A DNA stretch of 64,000 nt from Coleophoma eucalyptorum (lineage: Eukaryota; Ascomycota; Leotiomycetes; Helotiales; Dermateaceae). A program made the translations under genes and the position numbers. Positions 54,815 to 64,000 of the stretch are shown piece after piece. Position 1 is the first letter of the stretch. Every line of letters begins with the position of its first letter. The notes beneath the pieces were generated by a model that did not search any database, was not told where the DNA came from, and saw only the letters and a program-made list of their open reading frames with translations. The stretch lies in contig JALRME010000001.1 in the NCBI GenBank assembly GCA_026120035.1, positions 819,909 through 883,908 on the forward strand. The letters are read 5' to 3'.

Positions 54815-55734
54815 TTATAGTTTAGGTCTTCGTGCTTCCACAGCTTCTCTGAGCTTGGCAATAACCTCCGAAGGATCCTTTGCTCCAAAGACAGCGCTGC
54901 CAGCAACAATAACATTGGCTCCCGCGTCCGCAGCTTGATCAATAGTTCCAGGCCCAAGTCCACCATCAACCTCAATATTCAACTCTGGATACCGTTCTCT
55001 CAACGCCGCAACCTTTGGTAGCTCAGATGCCATGAACTTCTGTCCGCCAAATCCAGGGTGGACTGTCATGATCAGGACCATCTAAAAACAATCAGCTAAA
55101 TACTCGTTATTGGCATCTAGGCAAACTTACGTCTGGCTTTTCCTTCTCGTCCTTTGATTCCAAGATATCCCACAGCACATCAACTTTGGTATCAGGCTTG
55201 ATAGCAATACCTGCCAGCATCCCTTGGTCATGAATGTATCGAATCAATTCCTTAGGGCTCGTCTTCTCATCGCTTGTAGCTTCGGGACTTTCGGCAGCGG
55301 TGCTCGAAATTGCGGCCTCATAGTGGAAGCAATACAGGTCACATCCGGCATTCTTAAATTCCTTTACCCATTTTTTTGGCTATAGCAGTAATGTCAGAGA
55401 TAGCCCATGGGAAATCAGGGTAGAGAAACAAGTACCTCTGCAATCATCATATGGCAATCAAAAGTTCCCTTTCCATGCTTCTCCGTGGGCTTTGCTACGT
55501 GGCTTCGAATCTTGGTAACAACTGGTGCACCAAATGTAATGTTTGGCACAAAGTGGCCATCCATAATATCAACGTGCAGCCTGTCATCTTTTAGCAAGCT
55601 GTCTGTAACCGCGCTGTCGGACCACGAGATGCATACCAATCAGCTCCATTGCTGATGGTATCGGAGCATTCTTTCCCAAGTGCTCCGAAGTCAGCCGAGA
55701 GGATAGAAGGTGCAATAATTGCTGGGGGTGCCAT
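54815..55734 (-). CDS. RPE1: Ribulose-phosphate 3-epimerase
   Basis: Four exons, 55734-55637, 55580-55436, 55379-55131 and 55081-54815, give 252 residues. The enzyme interconverts ribulose 5-phosphate and xylulose 5-phosphate in the pentose phosphate pathway. The (beta/alpha)8 family motifs are present: [12 protein letters not shown], then [18 protein letters not shown] made by splicing (metal-binding His and catalytic Asp), [36 protein letters not shown] with the second catalytic Asp in [11 protein letters not shown], and [13 protein letters not shown]. The second acceptor (gatgacag) was chosen because the earlier AG would give an immediate stop. Identification is certain. Confidence 0.95.
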
Positions 55735-56342
55735 CTTGAAGTATAGTCCTAGTGTTGTACAAGCAATACTCTTAGAAATCTGCCGGATGAAATGTTGAGC
55801 TTGGTGGGGTAACCCGACTTACATCATCGCGCCTGAGGCATCGAAAATTGCTCTTATCTTATCGCCAATCAGGTATGTATCACTGTAGAGTTTGTAATGT
55901 TCTTTGCGGGGTAGACCTCGAGACAATGCACTAAATTGTTCATGAGGTCTTGACTTTGGTCGAGATCCTGATTTTCTAGATGCATGGTCAGCTAAGCAGA
56001 ACTACTGGCATTCTCAGCCTGTTGATGAGAACGATGTCATTGAAACCAATCATGACTTCTGCACATCCCTAATCAGGTACCATTCTCAACTTATCATTCG
56101 TCCCAAAGTCCTAAGGCGTTATTGACTATACGAGTGAACGCCAAACGATATGCGCCATTTCTCCGCCCCTTCTCTTTACATATTTCTCCGCTGCTTCAAG
56201 GACATAGTTTCGGAAGCATGCCTTGCCGGCAGTTAAAAGGCACTAGCCATCCCTCAAATACTTGCCCAAAACCTCAGCATAATAGATCTTCACCACCCTC
56301 CTTAACAACTGCTAGCACAGTACTCAACAATATTGGGTCGTT
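55735..56342. other. Intergenic, divergent promoter region
   Basis: 608 bp between RPE1 and the next plus-strand gene. No gene, no named element. Confidence 0.55.
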
Positions 56343-57049
56343 ATGATGGCATTCTCAGCGATGTCATACACTCTGTCTCAACCGACCACGCGACCAGCCG
56401 CATATCGAGATACAGACAACTCGACGGTGCGCTACGTGAGCCCAGCGGCGCAGAGTCCTCTCCAGCTATACAATGCATACGACAGTGACATGGAACCACT
56501 GGTCAACACAGTCGACTCATTTGTTCAGGATGATGATTTCCAGCGCTTCACGGCCACGGGCCGACCCATGCCAAACTATAAACCTCGCACCGGTGTCAAC
56601 GACATGTATGCTGTGCCCGAACTCCTACCGAGGAGATATACGGACGAGAGTATAATACCGGCGATTATCATAGATGTCATCCCGACCCCGCCTTCGACGC
56701 AGGAGGGAGAGGGTGCCGATTTAGGACCCAAGGAGAAAACGTGAGTATATAGACGGGAAGAGATAAGTCACGACAATTATTGACTAAGTACCAATCTAGT
56801 CGCAGACCAAGTTTCCTCCAAAAGCTCAAGCACGAGAAACCTAAACCACAACCGTCCGTCATCACCAAGGTCGTTTTCATGCCCAGAGGCGAATATCTTC
56901 GTTTCTTCGCGCGAGATCATTCTGGCAGTTATATCGGAACTGAAGCTTACAAGCAATGGACCGAGAAAGAATTGGATGATCGGTATGGGAAGTTCAAACC
57001 CAATTTCAAGAGGGAGAAGAAGGGCTGGGTGAATTTTGTGTTTTCTTGA
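56343..57049 (+). CDS. Unknown small fungal protein, 215 residues
   Basis: Two exons, 56343-56740 and 56800-57049, joined in phase. I cannot assign a function. The N-terminal part is Ser/Thr/Pro-rich and probably disordered (SQPTTRPAAYRD, then LPRRYTDESI). The second exon encodes a compact basic domain: FLQKLKHEKPKPQPS, then VVFMPRGEYLRFFARDHSGSY, then TEKELDDRYGKFKPN, ending KKGWVNFVFS. The pattern of a conserved C-terminal block after a variable N-terminus is seen in many Pezizomycotina-specific proteins. No signal peptide or membrane segment. An alternative Met two codons downstream is possible. The second exon is more likely to be conserved than the first. Confidence 0.7.
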
Positions 57050-57294
57050 AAATGGAAGGACGTTTTTATCGATTATTTGGGGGCATCTGGGGAGTTTGTC
57101 TGTCTAGCATTATTGGAAGTATACCCCCTTGATTATTATGTTGGTTTTGTCATTCTGCGACTTGAAGTGCAAATTAGCTGTTATTATTATTATTATGTAT
57201 GATATTTAGTAGTGAGTACTTCAATCTTTATATCATTGGCTCCTTGGTGTTGTTCTGCTACAGATTCCACTGAAAACGCACCCATTACCTCCTC

Positions 57295-59072
57295 TTATTC
57301 AGAGGCTTTGTGAAGTTTGACCTTTACACTTGCTGGTGCCATAGTCAAAGACATCTTCTTCTTTATGGAACTTGTGATATCGACACTTTCGATGGCATCG
57401 AAGCGCTGCACAAGTCTGGCAACGACGAATGCAGCTTCAGTGAGTGCATATTGTTCTGTGCAAGTACAAATTTTGTCAGTAACCCCAATTCGAGATATGA
57501 ATTCACTGATTAGAAAAAATAGGAGCGAGAAGGAACCCCCAGAAAGAAAGGAATAAATACTTACGACCTAAGCACACTCTTGGGCCACCAGAGAATGGTA
57601 TAAAGCTCCAATCAAGCTTTCGCTTCTCCCATCTTGCGGGGCGGAACTCATCAGCATCCTCGCCCCAAATATCGTGCCTTCTATGCATCACATAACTGCA
57701 GTACCCGACATTATCGCCCTTTTTCACAGCAACAGGCTGTTTCCCGTCTGGTCCACCACCAGTAGGGAGTGTGGTGTTCCGAACAGCGCGACGACCATTC
57801 AACGGTACGATTGGATATATCCGGAGAGTTTCATGGAGTAGATTCATTAGCGGCTTGCAAGCCTTTAGAGATGAGAATGTCATCTCTGCTGTTTGGTTGC
57901 CGGCGGTACCAAAGTCTGAAAGAACTGCATTGCGTAATGTTTGGAATTCCGATGGATTTTGCGATAAGAGCAGGAATACCCAAGAGAGTAGTGAGGAAGT
58001 TGTATCTCTGCCTGCAAGCAAAAGATGAAGCATCTGATCCCGCACCTCGATCGGATCTTTTGTCTCCTCCACCAAAGAATTCAATAGCACAAACTTCTCC
58101 TTCCCGTCTGGATTGGTAGGAAGATGCTTGTTATCCGGATCAAGAGCAATACGGACGTATTTGTCGCCAAAATTCTTAACGGTCTGGCACGCCTCCTGGA
58201 ACTGTTTTGAGTTGGCCAACCAGTACAGGTTGCCAAGGCGGATTCTATAAGCGATATACTCTTGGGCAAATGTCATCGCTTCTGCGAAGTCTTTGTCCAT
58301 TTTCGCCTCCTCACCGGTTGTGTTATCCGAAGACAAGGCACGTGCTTGACTGTTAACAGAATGGCCGAAGAGAAACTCGGTCGATGTATCCAAAGTCAGG
58401 TTGAAAAAGAGAGGTTTCAAATCAACCTCACCGGTCCAGCCAGCTGAATTCGCTTCTGGGAGTGCCTTGTATAAGACGTCTAAGTGGTGATCTGCAGCCT
58501 CCAGATCACTGATTTGATCGCGAGTAAATTGCGGTCTGAGCTGAGCGCGATAATGCGTCCAGGATTCTCCATCTGTGTTGAAGATGCCATTCCCAAGCAG
58601 AGCAAAGAAGTTGCCGTGCCTTGCAGGCCCGAAGTCGAAGTCATGGAATTTCGTGGCTAGGATCGCTTGGACGTTTTCAGGTTCTGTCGTGGAAACGATA
58701 GACCTGAACAGGGTATTTATTCGATGAGTGTTGCCGTTGATGTTGTAGCGCTTTCGGATAATGTCCTCAAGGAAATCCTTATCTGAGAGGTATTAGTTAG
58801 CTGGGAAAGTCTCAGGTTGAACGTAGTGAACGAAGCTTGGCTCTAATCTTCATTCCACAAATATGAATTGGGGCAGTCATACCACCAATACCAGTCAACA
58901 ACAAGAAGAACCTTTCGATGCCTCCCGGGAGTATATTCTTTACTACCGGGAGAGGACTACATCCTTGAGCCTCTGCCCATTTTCTAAAGTCACGCGCGAG
59001 AAGCCAAGACCTGACTTTATAGAATACAATCAGAGCTGTGACAAGCAAGCAAGCTTTGAGGATAAATGCCAT
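57295..59072 (-). CDS. Cytochrome P450 of the CYP52 type (fatty acid/alkane omega-hydroxylase-like)
   Basis: Three exons, 59072-58883, 58782-57565 and 57455-57295, give about 522 residues. An N-terminal helix (AFILKACLLVTALIVFYKV) anchors it. KDFLEDIIRKRYN, VQAILATKFHDFDFGPARHG, FFALLGNGIFNTDGESW and RPQFTRDQISDLE are CYP52 hallmarks. LLAGRDTTSS is the I helix, ETLRIYP the ExxR, and FSGGPRVCLGQQYALTEA the heme loop with C467, completed only by splicing to the last exon. CYP52 enzymes hydroxylate the terminal carbon of fatty acids and alkanes, feeding peroxisomal beta-oxidation. The first donor is uncertain: three GT sites in phase occur within 12 nt of each other; gtatga at 58882 is preferred. 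Confidence 0.88.
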
Positions 59073-59977
59073 GGCGGGATATAATGACTATCTCGCGCTA
59101 AATGATTGGTTGAGTTTAGTAGAGGAGATGAGGATAGTGACTATAAAGCTGAGAGGGGGGGGGGGTCTGCAGCTTCAAGTACGTAGGAGACGGAAGTCGG
59201 AACTTTGCATGCGCGTCTCCATGCCTGTCGATGGGCTGTCGTCTACCAACAAATCCTGTTCCTAATAATGTCAGCCTGGAATGGACTCGGCACAATCAGT
59301 AATTGCAAGCGCGAGCATAATTTGTGCGCCAATGCGAATCCGAAGGCGTAAGCAAGCCTTTCTCGCTTCGTACGAAAGAATAAGTAGTAAAAGGGGGGAG
59401 ACCGGGGTGAAGTTGTTCCGTGACTTTGAAAGACACCAGGGAGCATTTCTTCCCATTAACATGTTGCAGATTATGACGCTCTCACACTGCTGAAGGCCCA
59501 CAAGTAATCCCTAGGTAACTTTTATGCATTTGGCCTTTTCGCTTCCTAGGTGGCTCATGAAGTCGCTACTCGACATGGATACCGGTGTAATACGGTCCTC
59601 CGCTTCTTCCCTTTTAGATTGAATTCGTTTGTAAGAGATGGTAACGACAAGATATGACCTGAACGCAAGATCGGTTAGGAATATGCGACAAGGGTTAGAT
59701 CGAAAGACTTGACCGGCATAAGATCCGAACAAATGCTTCGCTTAGTGTTCTGGGTGGTTTGTGGTTGTTATACCAATTCACAACTAAACGGCTTCTCTGA
59801 TTTACATACTGGTTTCATTTATTTTTTGTGGATTATTGAAATACCTTGCTGGTAGGTGTGAGAGTCTACTCGGCTCGGTACCCAATGCAGACGATCGATA
59901 TAGGACTTCTAGGATATATCAAAGATTTTCTTTCAAGTATTATGAACGATATAGGGACGATATCCTAAATTCAGCCC
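59073..59977. other. Intergenic, 0.9 kb
   Basis: CYP52 promoter and 3' end of the aminotransferase gene. Contains G11 at 59155-59165. No CCTCGG was found here and no gene is supported. Confidence 0.55.
59155..59165 (+). repeat. Homopolymer G11 in the CYP52 promoter
   Basis: Eleven G in a row about 85 bp upstream of the CYP52 start. Seen directly. Confidence 0.9.
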
Positions 59978-61410
59978 TCATGCACTACCTAAGACTTTCA
60001 GCAACAACACAATAAGACGATTGACTTCGTCAACTACAGTTCGTCAGCTTTTAACAGATGAATATCAAGCATTTTTGACTTACCACTGTTATAATGAACC
60101 AAACTTATCCTCACTACGCCATCCTGCTGCGGATCTAGCCCCAGAATCTCCTCTGCCAGTCGTACTGAATAAAAGGTACCCCATCTAAATCCAACCTGAC
60201 CCTCACTCAGCTCCTCCGCATGCTCCACAACGTCCCTACTTGATCGATTCTCAACAATGAAGCTCACGGTCGCAACTCTCAGTTTAGAGTCTGACTCCTT
60301 CTCACCGATGATGGTAACATCTTTTCGGCTACTCAAGAAAGCTAGAAGCGTTGATTGCAGCTCTTGCTCATGCTGGGCAATTGCAGTCCAGGAGGTGACA
60401 AGATCGGGTGCGAAATAAGCGACGACTTCGGGAATGGAGGCCGTCAATTCATAGCAAGAACCTGCAAGACCGAGCTTATCTTCCAGAGTCTTGGAAGGAT
60501 TGAACTGGTGACCAAGAGATCTTACCGCCTTCAAACCCTGAGGGCTTGCATATAGCATAGATATATGTGGCCCATATACTTTGTACCTGGCGGTCCGTTA
60601 GGTACAATCTCGCAAGGTTGGTATGCACATACCAGCTAAAACAGTAATAGTCTGCACCGAGGTTTTTCACATCAATAGCACGATGTGGTGCATATGCAAC
60701 AGCATCTACACAAAGTAAAGCTCCAGGGACCTTATGTACTTGGGCAGCTATTGCCTTGATATCATGGATCGTGCCCAATATATTGCTAGCATGTGTACAT
60801 GTGACAAGCTTTGTCTTATCAGACATCAACTCCTTCAAGTCCGAAGCCTCAAGCTTAGGATTCTCTTTTGTCTTGGGAACCCACCACTTGAGCTCCAGTT
60901 TTTGCCGTCTGGCGAGATCGACCCAGGGTGCGATGTTAGCTTCATGGTCAATCTTGGAGACGACAATCTCAGAGCCGGGTTCAAACTCCAGAGCAAAAGA
61001 AAGATTGCGGAATAGCTGAGTAGTTGACGAGCCCAAAACTATGTTCCTGGTCAGAATATTAGAAGGTTTAATAGCGGAGGATAACTACCAATCTCATCAG
61101 GGTTAGCATTAATATAATCCGCAGCTGCGTCATAGCCCGCATCATAGAGTGAGGTCGATCTTTGACCAACCGCGTAAGAAGCACCAAGCTGAACGTTAGT
61201 AGAAGAGAGATAATCCTGAATACTGTGCCATGTAAGTAAGAGATAGCGTTTAAGTATGAGAAGTTCTTACGCATCGATAACAGTGTCTAGTGTTTGGCTT
61301 CCACCAGCGTTGTCCATGTAGACTTGGCCTGAGTTCAACAATGCGGGGAACCGGTGCCGAGCGGCCTCAATATCAAAAGATGGCATGGGGGGCAAATAGT
61401 TGTTGTTCAT
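59978..61410 (-). CDS. PLP-dependent class V aminotransferase (cysteine desulfurase-like)
   Basis: Five exons, 61410-61271, 61222-61089, 61038-60633, 60586-60084 and 60033-59978, give 412 residues. FPALLNSGQVYMDNAGGSQT and ASYAVGQRSTSLYDAGYDAAADYI open the fold. VLGSSTTQLFRNLSFAL, DHEANIAPWVDLARRQ, THASNILGTIHDIKAIA and VDAVAYAPHRAIDV form the PLP site, and SWYKVYGPHISMLYA carries the PLP lysine K229, formed at a splice junction. The last exon restores HYNSVDEVNRLIVLLLKVL, the usual family end, in place of an intron-read tail. The group includes cysteine desulfurases, selenocysteine lyases and isopenicillin-N-epimerase-like proteins; the exact reaction is not readable. The start at 61410 (MNNNYLPP) or 61386 (MPSFD) is open. 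Confidence 0.87.
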
Positions 61411-61928
61411 TGCAAGGAGACTGCAATATCGTAGCTGAGGGGCAGCTATATACAAAAGAGATGTAACTATGGATTCTTCCGAACTCTCCCTGAACTCCAA
61501 GGTTAAAAACTTGGTTGTGAACCAGGCATAGCAGTACTGCGGAGCCACCTCTCGCTTATCGCTCGTGACGCTGACATCACGCCCTTCTAACTGGTAATTG
61601 TGAGGCAGGGCTGGGACAGAGAATGTGGAAAATGCTTTTTTGGATGGACAAAATTGAAGAATAACTCGGCGCGTAGGTGCATAAACTTCAACAACCTTAC
61701 TGGAAAGTCAAAGAGTAGTTTGTGCCAGTGAAGAAGAGCAGAATGCATACCCCTTGTGAACTCTGACATCGCCCAGCGCTTCAGATATCATGCGGCTGTG
61801 AGGCGGTCAGAGACAGCAGAAACTTTTTCTGGGGACATGATCTGATATCTCTTTCGACTTTCTCTGATCACACCCAGCGAGTTAATTTTTTTTCCTCTCC
61901 CAGTTTTTCTCACACATTCAACTTCAAC
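61411..61928. promoter_or_regulatory. Divergent promoter aminotransferase / TPA1
   Basis: 518 bp, no gene. A CT-rich stretch precedes the TPA1 start. No named element. Confidence 0.55.
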
Positions 61929-63955
61929 ATGAAGAGAAAAGCTGAAGCCCAATTGTCCGCTGTCAGTGGCAAGAGCGCCATCAAGAAGCGTGCTAAAACA
62001 GGTACGCTCGCAATACCATTGACTATCCGCCCTTAGCCTGATTACTTGTCACAGTGCTCTCCGAGGAAGATCAGAAGAAGTCCTTTCGCAAGGGCTTATT
62101 TGCTGAAGATGTCCTTGCGAAATATACCCAGGGCTATGCTGAATCCGAACCCTACAAGCACAGCGTCATCAGCACTCTGATGGACGACGCCCTTCTCCGC
62201 AAAGTGCGTGATGAAATCCGCGAGAATGTCTCTTTCACACCCAAGGAGACCGATATCTACAAGATCCATCAATCCGGAGATTTAGCAAACTTGGATGGAC
62301 TGGATGACGCTGCCCTGGAGAAATTGCCCTCACTTCTACGATTGCGAGATTCTCTTTACTCGCCTGCGTTCAGGAAATATGTTGCCACCATAACTGGTTC
62401 TGGAGAATTGAGTGGGAAAAAGACTGATATGGCAATCAATGTGTACACACCTGGATGCCAATTGCTCTGCCACGACGACGTAATTGGAAGTCGAAGGATC
62501 AGCTATATATTGTACCTGACGGATCCAGATATCCCATGGAAAGCTGAATGGGGAGGTGCTCTAAGATTGTTTCCTACTACATCGCACAAGGAAGAGAACG
62601 GGGAAACCACAAAGACACCAACTCCTGACTTTACAAAGGTCATTCCACCTGCTTGGAATCAATTGAGCTTCTTCGCTGTGCAGCCTGGCGAGAGTTTCCA
62701 CGATGTAGAGGAGGTATACCATGCACAATCGAAGGAACAGCTAGAGAAAGAAGGTGGTAGAATTCGTATGGCCATCAGCGGTTGGTTTCATATCCCGCAA
62801 CCTGGTGAAGAGGGGTACGTCAAAGGGGCCGAGGAAAAGTTGGCTGCAAACAGTAGCTTGATGCAACTGCAGGGAAATCCCGATTCCTACGACTTTCCCC
62901 AGCAGCAAATCGTCACTATTGAGACACCAGCCGAGCCTGCCGAGGAAAAGAGTCTCGAAGCTTCCGATATCGATTTCTTACTCAAGTATATGGCTCCGAC
63001 ATACTTGACTCCCGACACCCTTGAGCAAGTCAGCGAGCACTTTGCGGAAGAATCAAGTGTCACACTCGACAGTCTACTGTCCAAAAAGTTCTCTGAGAAA
63101 GTCCGAGCCTATATTACAGCACAAGAAGCAAAACCTCTCCCTGAAAAATGTAGCGAAATTGAGAAGACAACATCTTGGAAAGTTGCTAGACCACCGCATA
63201 AGCACCGCTTCTTATATCAACAACCGACCACCACATCTCCAGATCCGTCAAGGGAGCTTGACCCAATCCAGGAGATTCTTGAAGTCCTTTTGCCAAGTCG
63301 TCAATTTCAGAAATGGTTATCAATAGCTACCGAGTGCGAAATTGAAAACTATGACGTTCTTGCACGACGATTCAGGAGAGGGTGTGATTATATTCTAGCG
63401 ACGAGTCATGATGGCAATCCCAGACTGGAAATCAGTCTTGGTCTGACTCCTACGCCTGGCTGGGGAGCTGATAAGGATGATGATGAAGAGGATGCGGAAG
63501 AGGACGAGGACAAAGATGCCAAGACAGCTAACAAGGGCGAGGCAAAGGGCAAAGACAAGAAAAAGGCAGAACCTGAGCCAGAAGAGGAAGAAGATGACGA
63601 TGTGGGTGGTCACGAAGTGTATATGGCAGCAGACGACGATGCTGCCGATGCAGCTATTTACAAGGCTTCAACGGGCGAGGAGGATGATAACGTGCTCTTC
63701 ACAATGCCAGCATCATGGAACGAGATGAGTATCGTGCTCCGAGATAATGGAGTATTAAGATTTGTTAAGTATGTGAGTAGAAATGCGAAGGGTGATCGTT
63801 GGGATGTTGGAGGTGCCTTTGATGTGAAGGACTTAGGGGATGATGAGGACGAGGAGGATGGAGAGGAGGAAGCTGCGAAGGCAATTTTGGAGGAGAGCAG
63901 CGAAGAGGAGGTCTTCAACGGTTTCCCGGATAGCAGTGATGGTGACAGCGAATGA
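61929..63955 (+). CDS. TPA1: Prolyl 3,4-dihydroxylase Tpa1/Ofd1
   Basis: Two exons, 61929-62001 and 62055-63955, give 657 residues, a full-length gene. It hydroxylates a proline of ribosomal protein uS12 and links oxygen sensing to translation termination (known for Tpa1 and Ofd1). The N-terminus MKRKAEAQLSAV is basic. The 2-oxoglutarate/Fe(II) domain has MAINVYTPGCQLLCHDDVIGSRRIS (H164, D166), ILYLTDPDIPWKAEWGGALRLFP, and ESFHDVEEVYH with the distal histidine H240, then RMAISGWFH with the probable R262 that holds 2-oxoglutarate. The second double-stranded beta-helix domain follows, with an acidic insertion (residues about 500-560), and the C-terminus is very acidic. Only about 45 bases of the window follow the stop. 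Confidence 0.93.
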
Positions 63956-64000
63956 ACTCTCTTGTTACGAAGATGATCTTCATCGCCTCTAAGCGAAAGT

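Overview
This window is nuclear DNA of a filamentous ascomycete (Pezizomycotina). The signs are many 45-80 nt GT-AG introns with CTAAC/CTGAC-like branch points, Zn2Cys6 regulators, CYP52- and CYP53-type P450s, a fungal-specific complex I subunit and spacious intergenic regions. A Leotiomycete is plausible but that is only inference. Most genes are spliced, so I rebuilt exon structures by matching splice sites to reading phase and to conserved protein motifs. 31 loci are supported; 30 of them give a reading frame from start to stop or nearly so.

Layout. 1-5.5 kb: a chromodomain protein, a complex I 17.8 kDa-type subunit, the histone chaperone Spt2, ribosomal P2 and ribosomal uS19. 5.5-6.9 kb is empty. 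6.9-13.2 kb: a NUFIP1/Rsa1-type snoRNP assembly factor, RNA polymerase III subunit Rpc25, a five-exon VOC/glyoxalase-fold protein and a peroxisomal enoyl-CoA hydratase ending in SKL. 13.5-18.5 kb: a Zn2Cys6 regulator, cystathionine gamma-lyase and the ribosomal-protein histidine methyltransferase Hpm1. 19.5-25 kb: a broken DUF2235 hydrolase and a 933-residue protein of unknown function with a four-cysteine cluster. 25-33.8 kb: oligosaccharyltransferase STT3, ATP synthase subunit e, dynein intermediate chain and a SET/MYND protein. 34-43 kb: a Mis18/Yippee-like protein, an RNA exonuclease of the Rex1 type, the peroxisomal import receptor Pex5 and a two-RRM protein with a mitochondrial-type N-terminus. 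43.9-52 kb is the most accessory-looking part: a secreted GH27 alpha-galactosidase, an MFS sugar transporter (with one splice junction out of frame) and a Zn2Cys6 regulator. 52.5-64 kb: CYP53, ribulose-phosphate 3-epimerase, a small conserved fungal protein, CYP52, a class V aminotransferase and the prolyl dihydroxylase Tpa1/Ofd1.

How the genes fit together. Several belong to ribosome and RNA biogenesis (P2, uS19, Hpm1, NUFIP1, Rpc25, Rex1, Tpa1). A second group is peroxisomal or lipid/aromatic oxidation (SKL-tailed hydratase, Pex5, CYP52, CYP53). Promoters of the hydratase and of Pex5 both carry CCTCGG, the known core of the fatty-acid regulators FarA/FarB/CTF1. The alpha-galactosidase, transporter and regulator look like a small galactoside-use cluster, with GCGGGG-type (CreA/Cre1) sites between the first two. 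I found no tRNA, rRNA, CRISPR array or intact transposon. No entirely new system stands out; the most notable items are the Mis18-like fusion, the probable FarA promoter pair, the two disrupted reading frames and several unusual splice structures (a start codon split by an intron, a 5-nt exon, a GC-AG intron).
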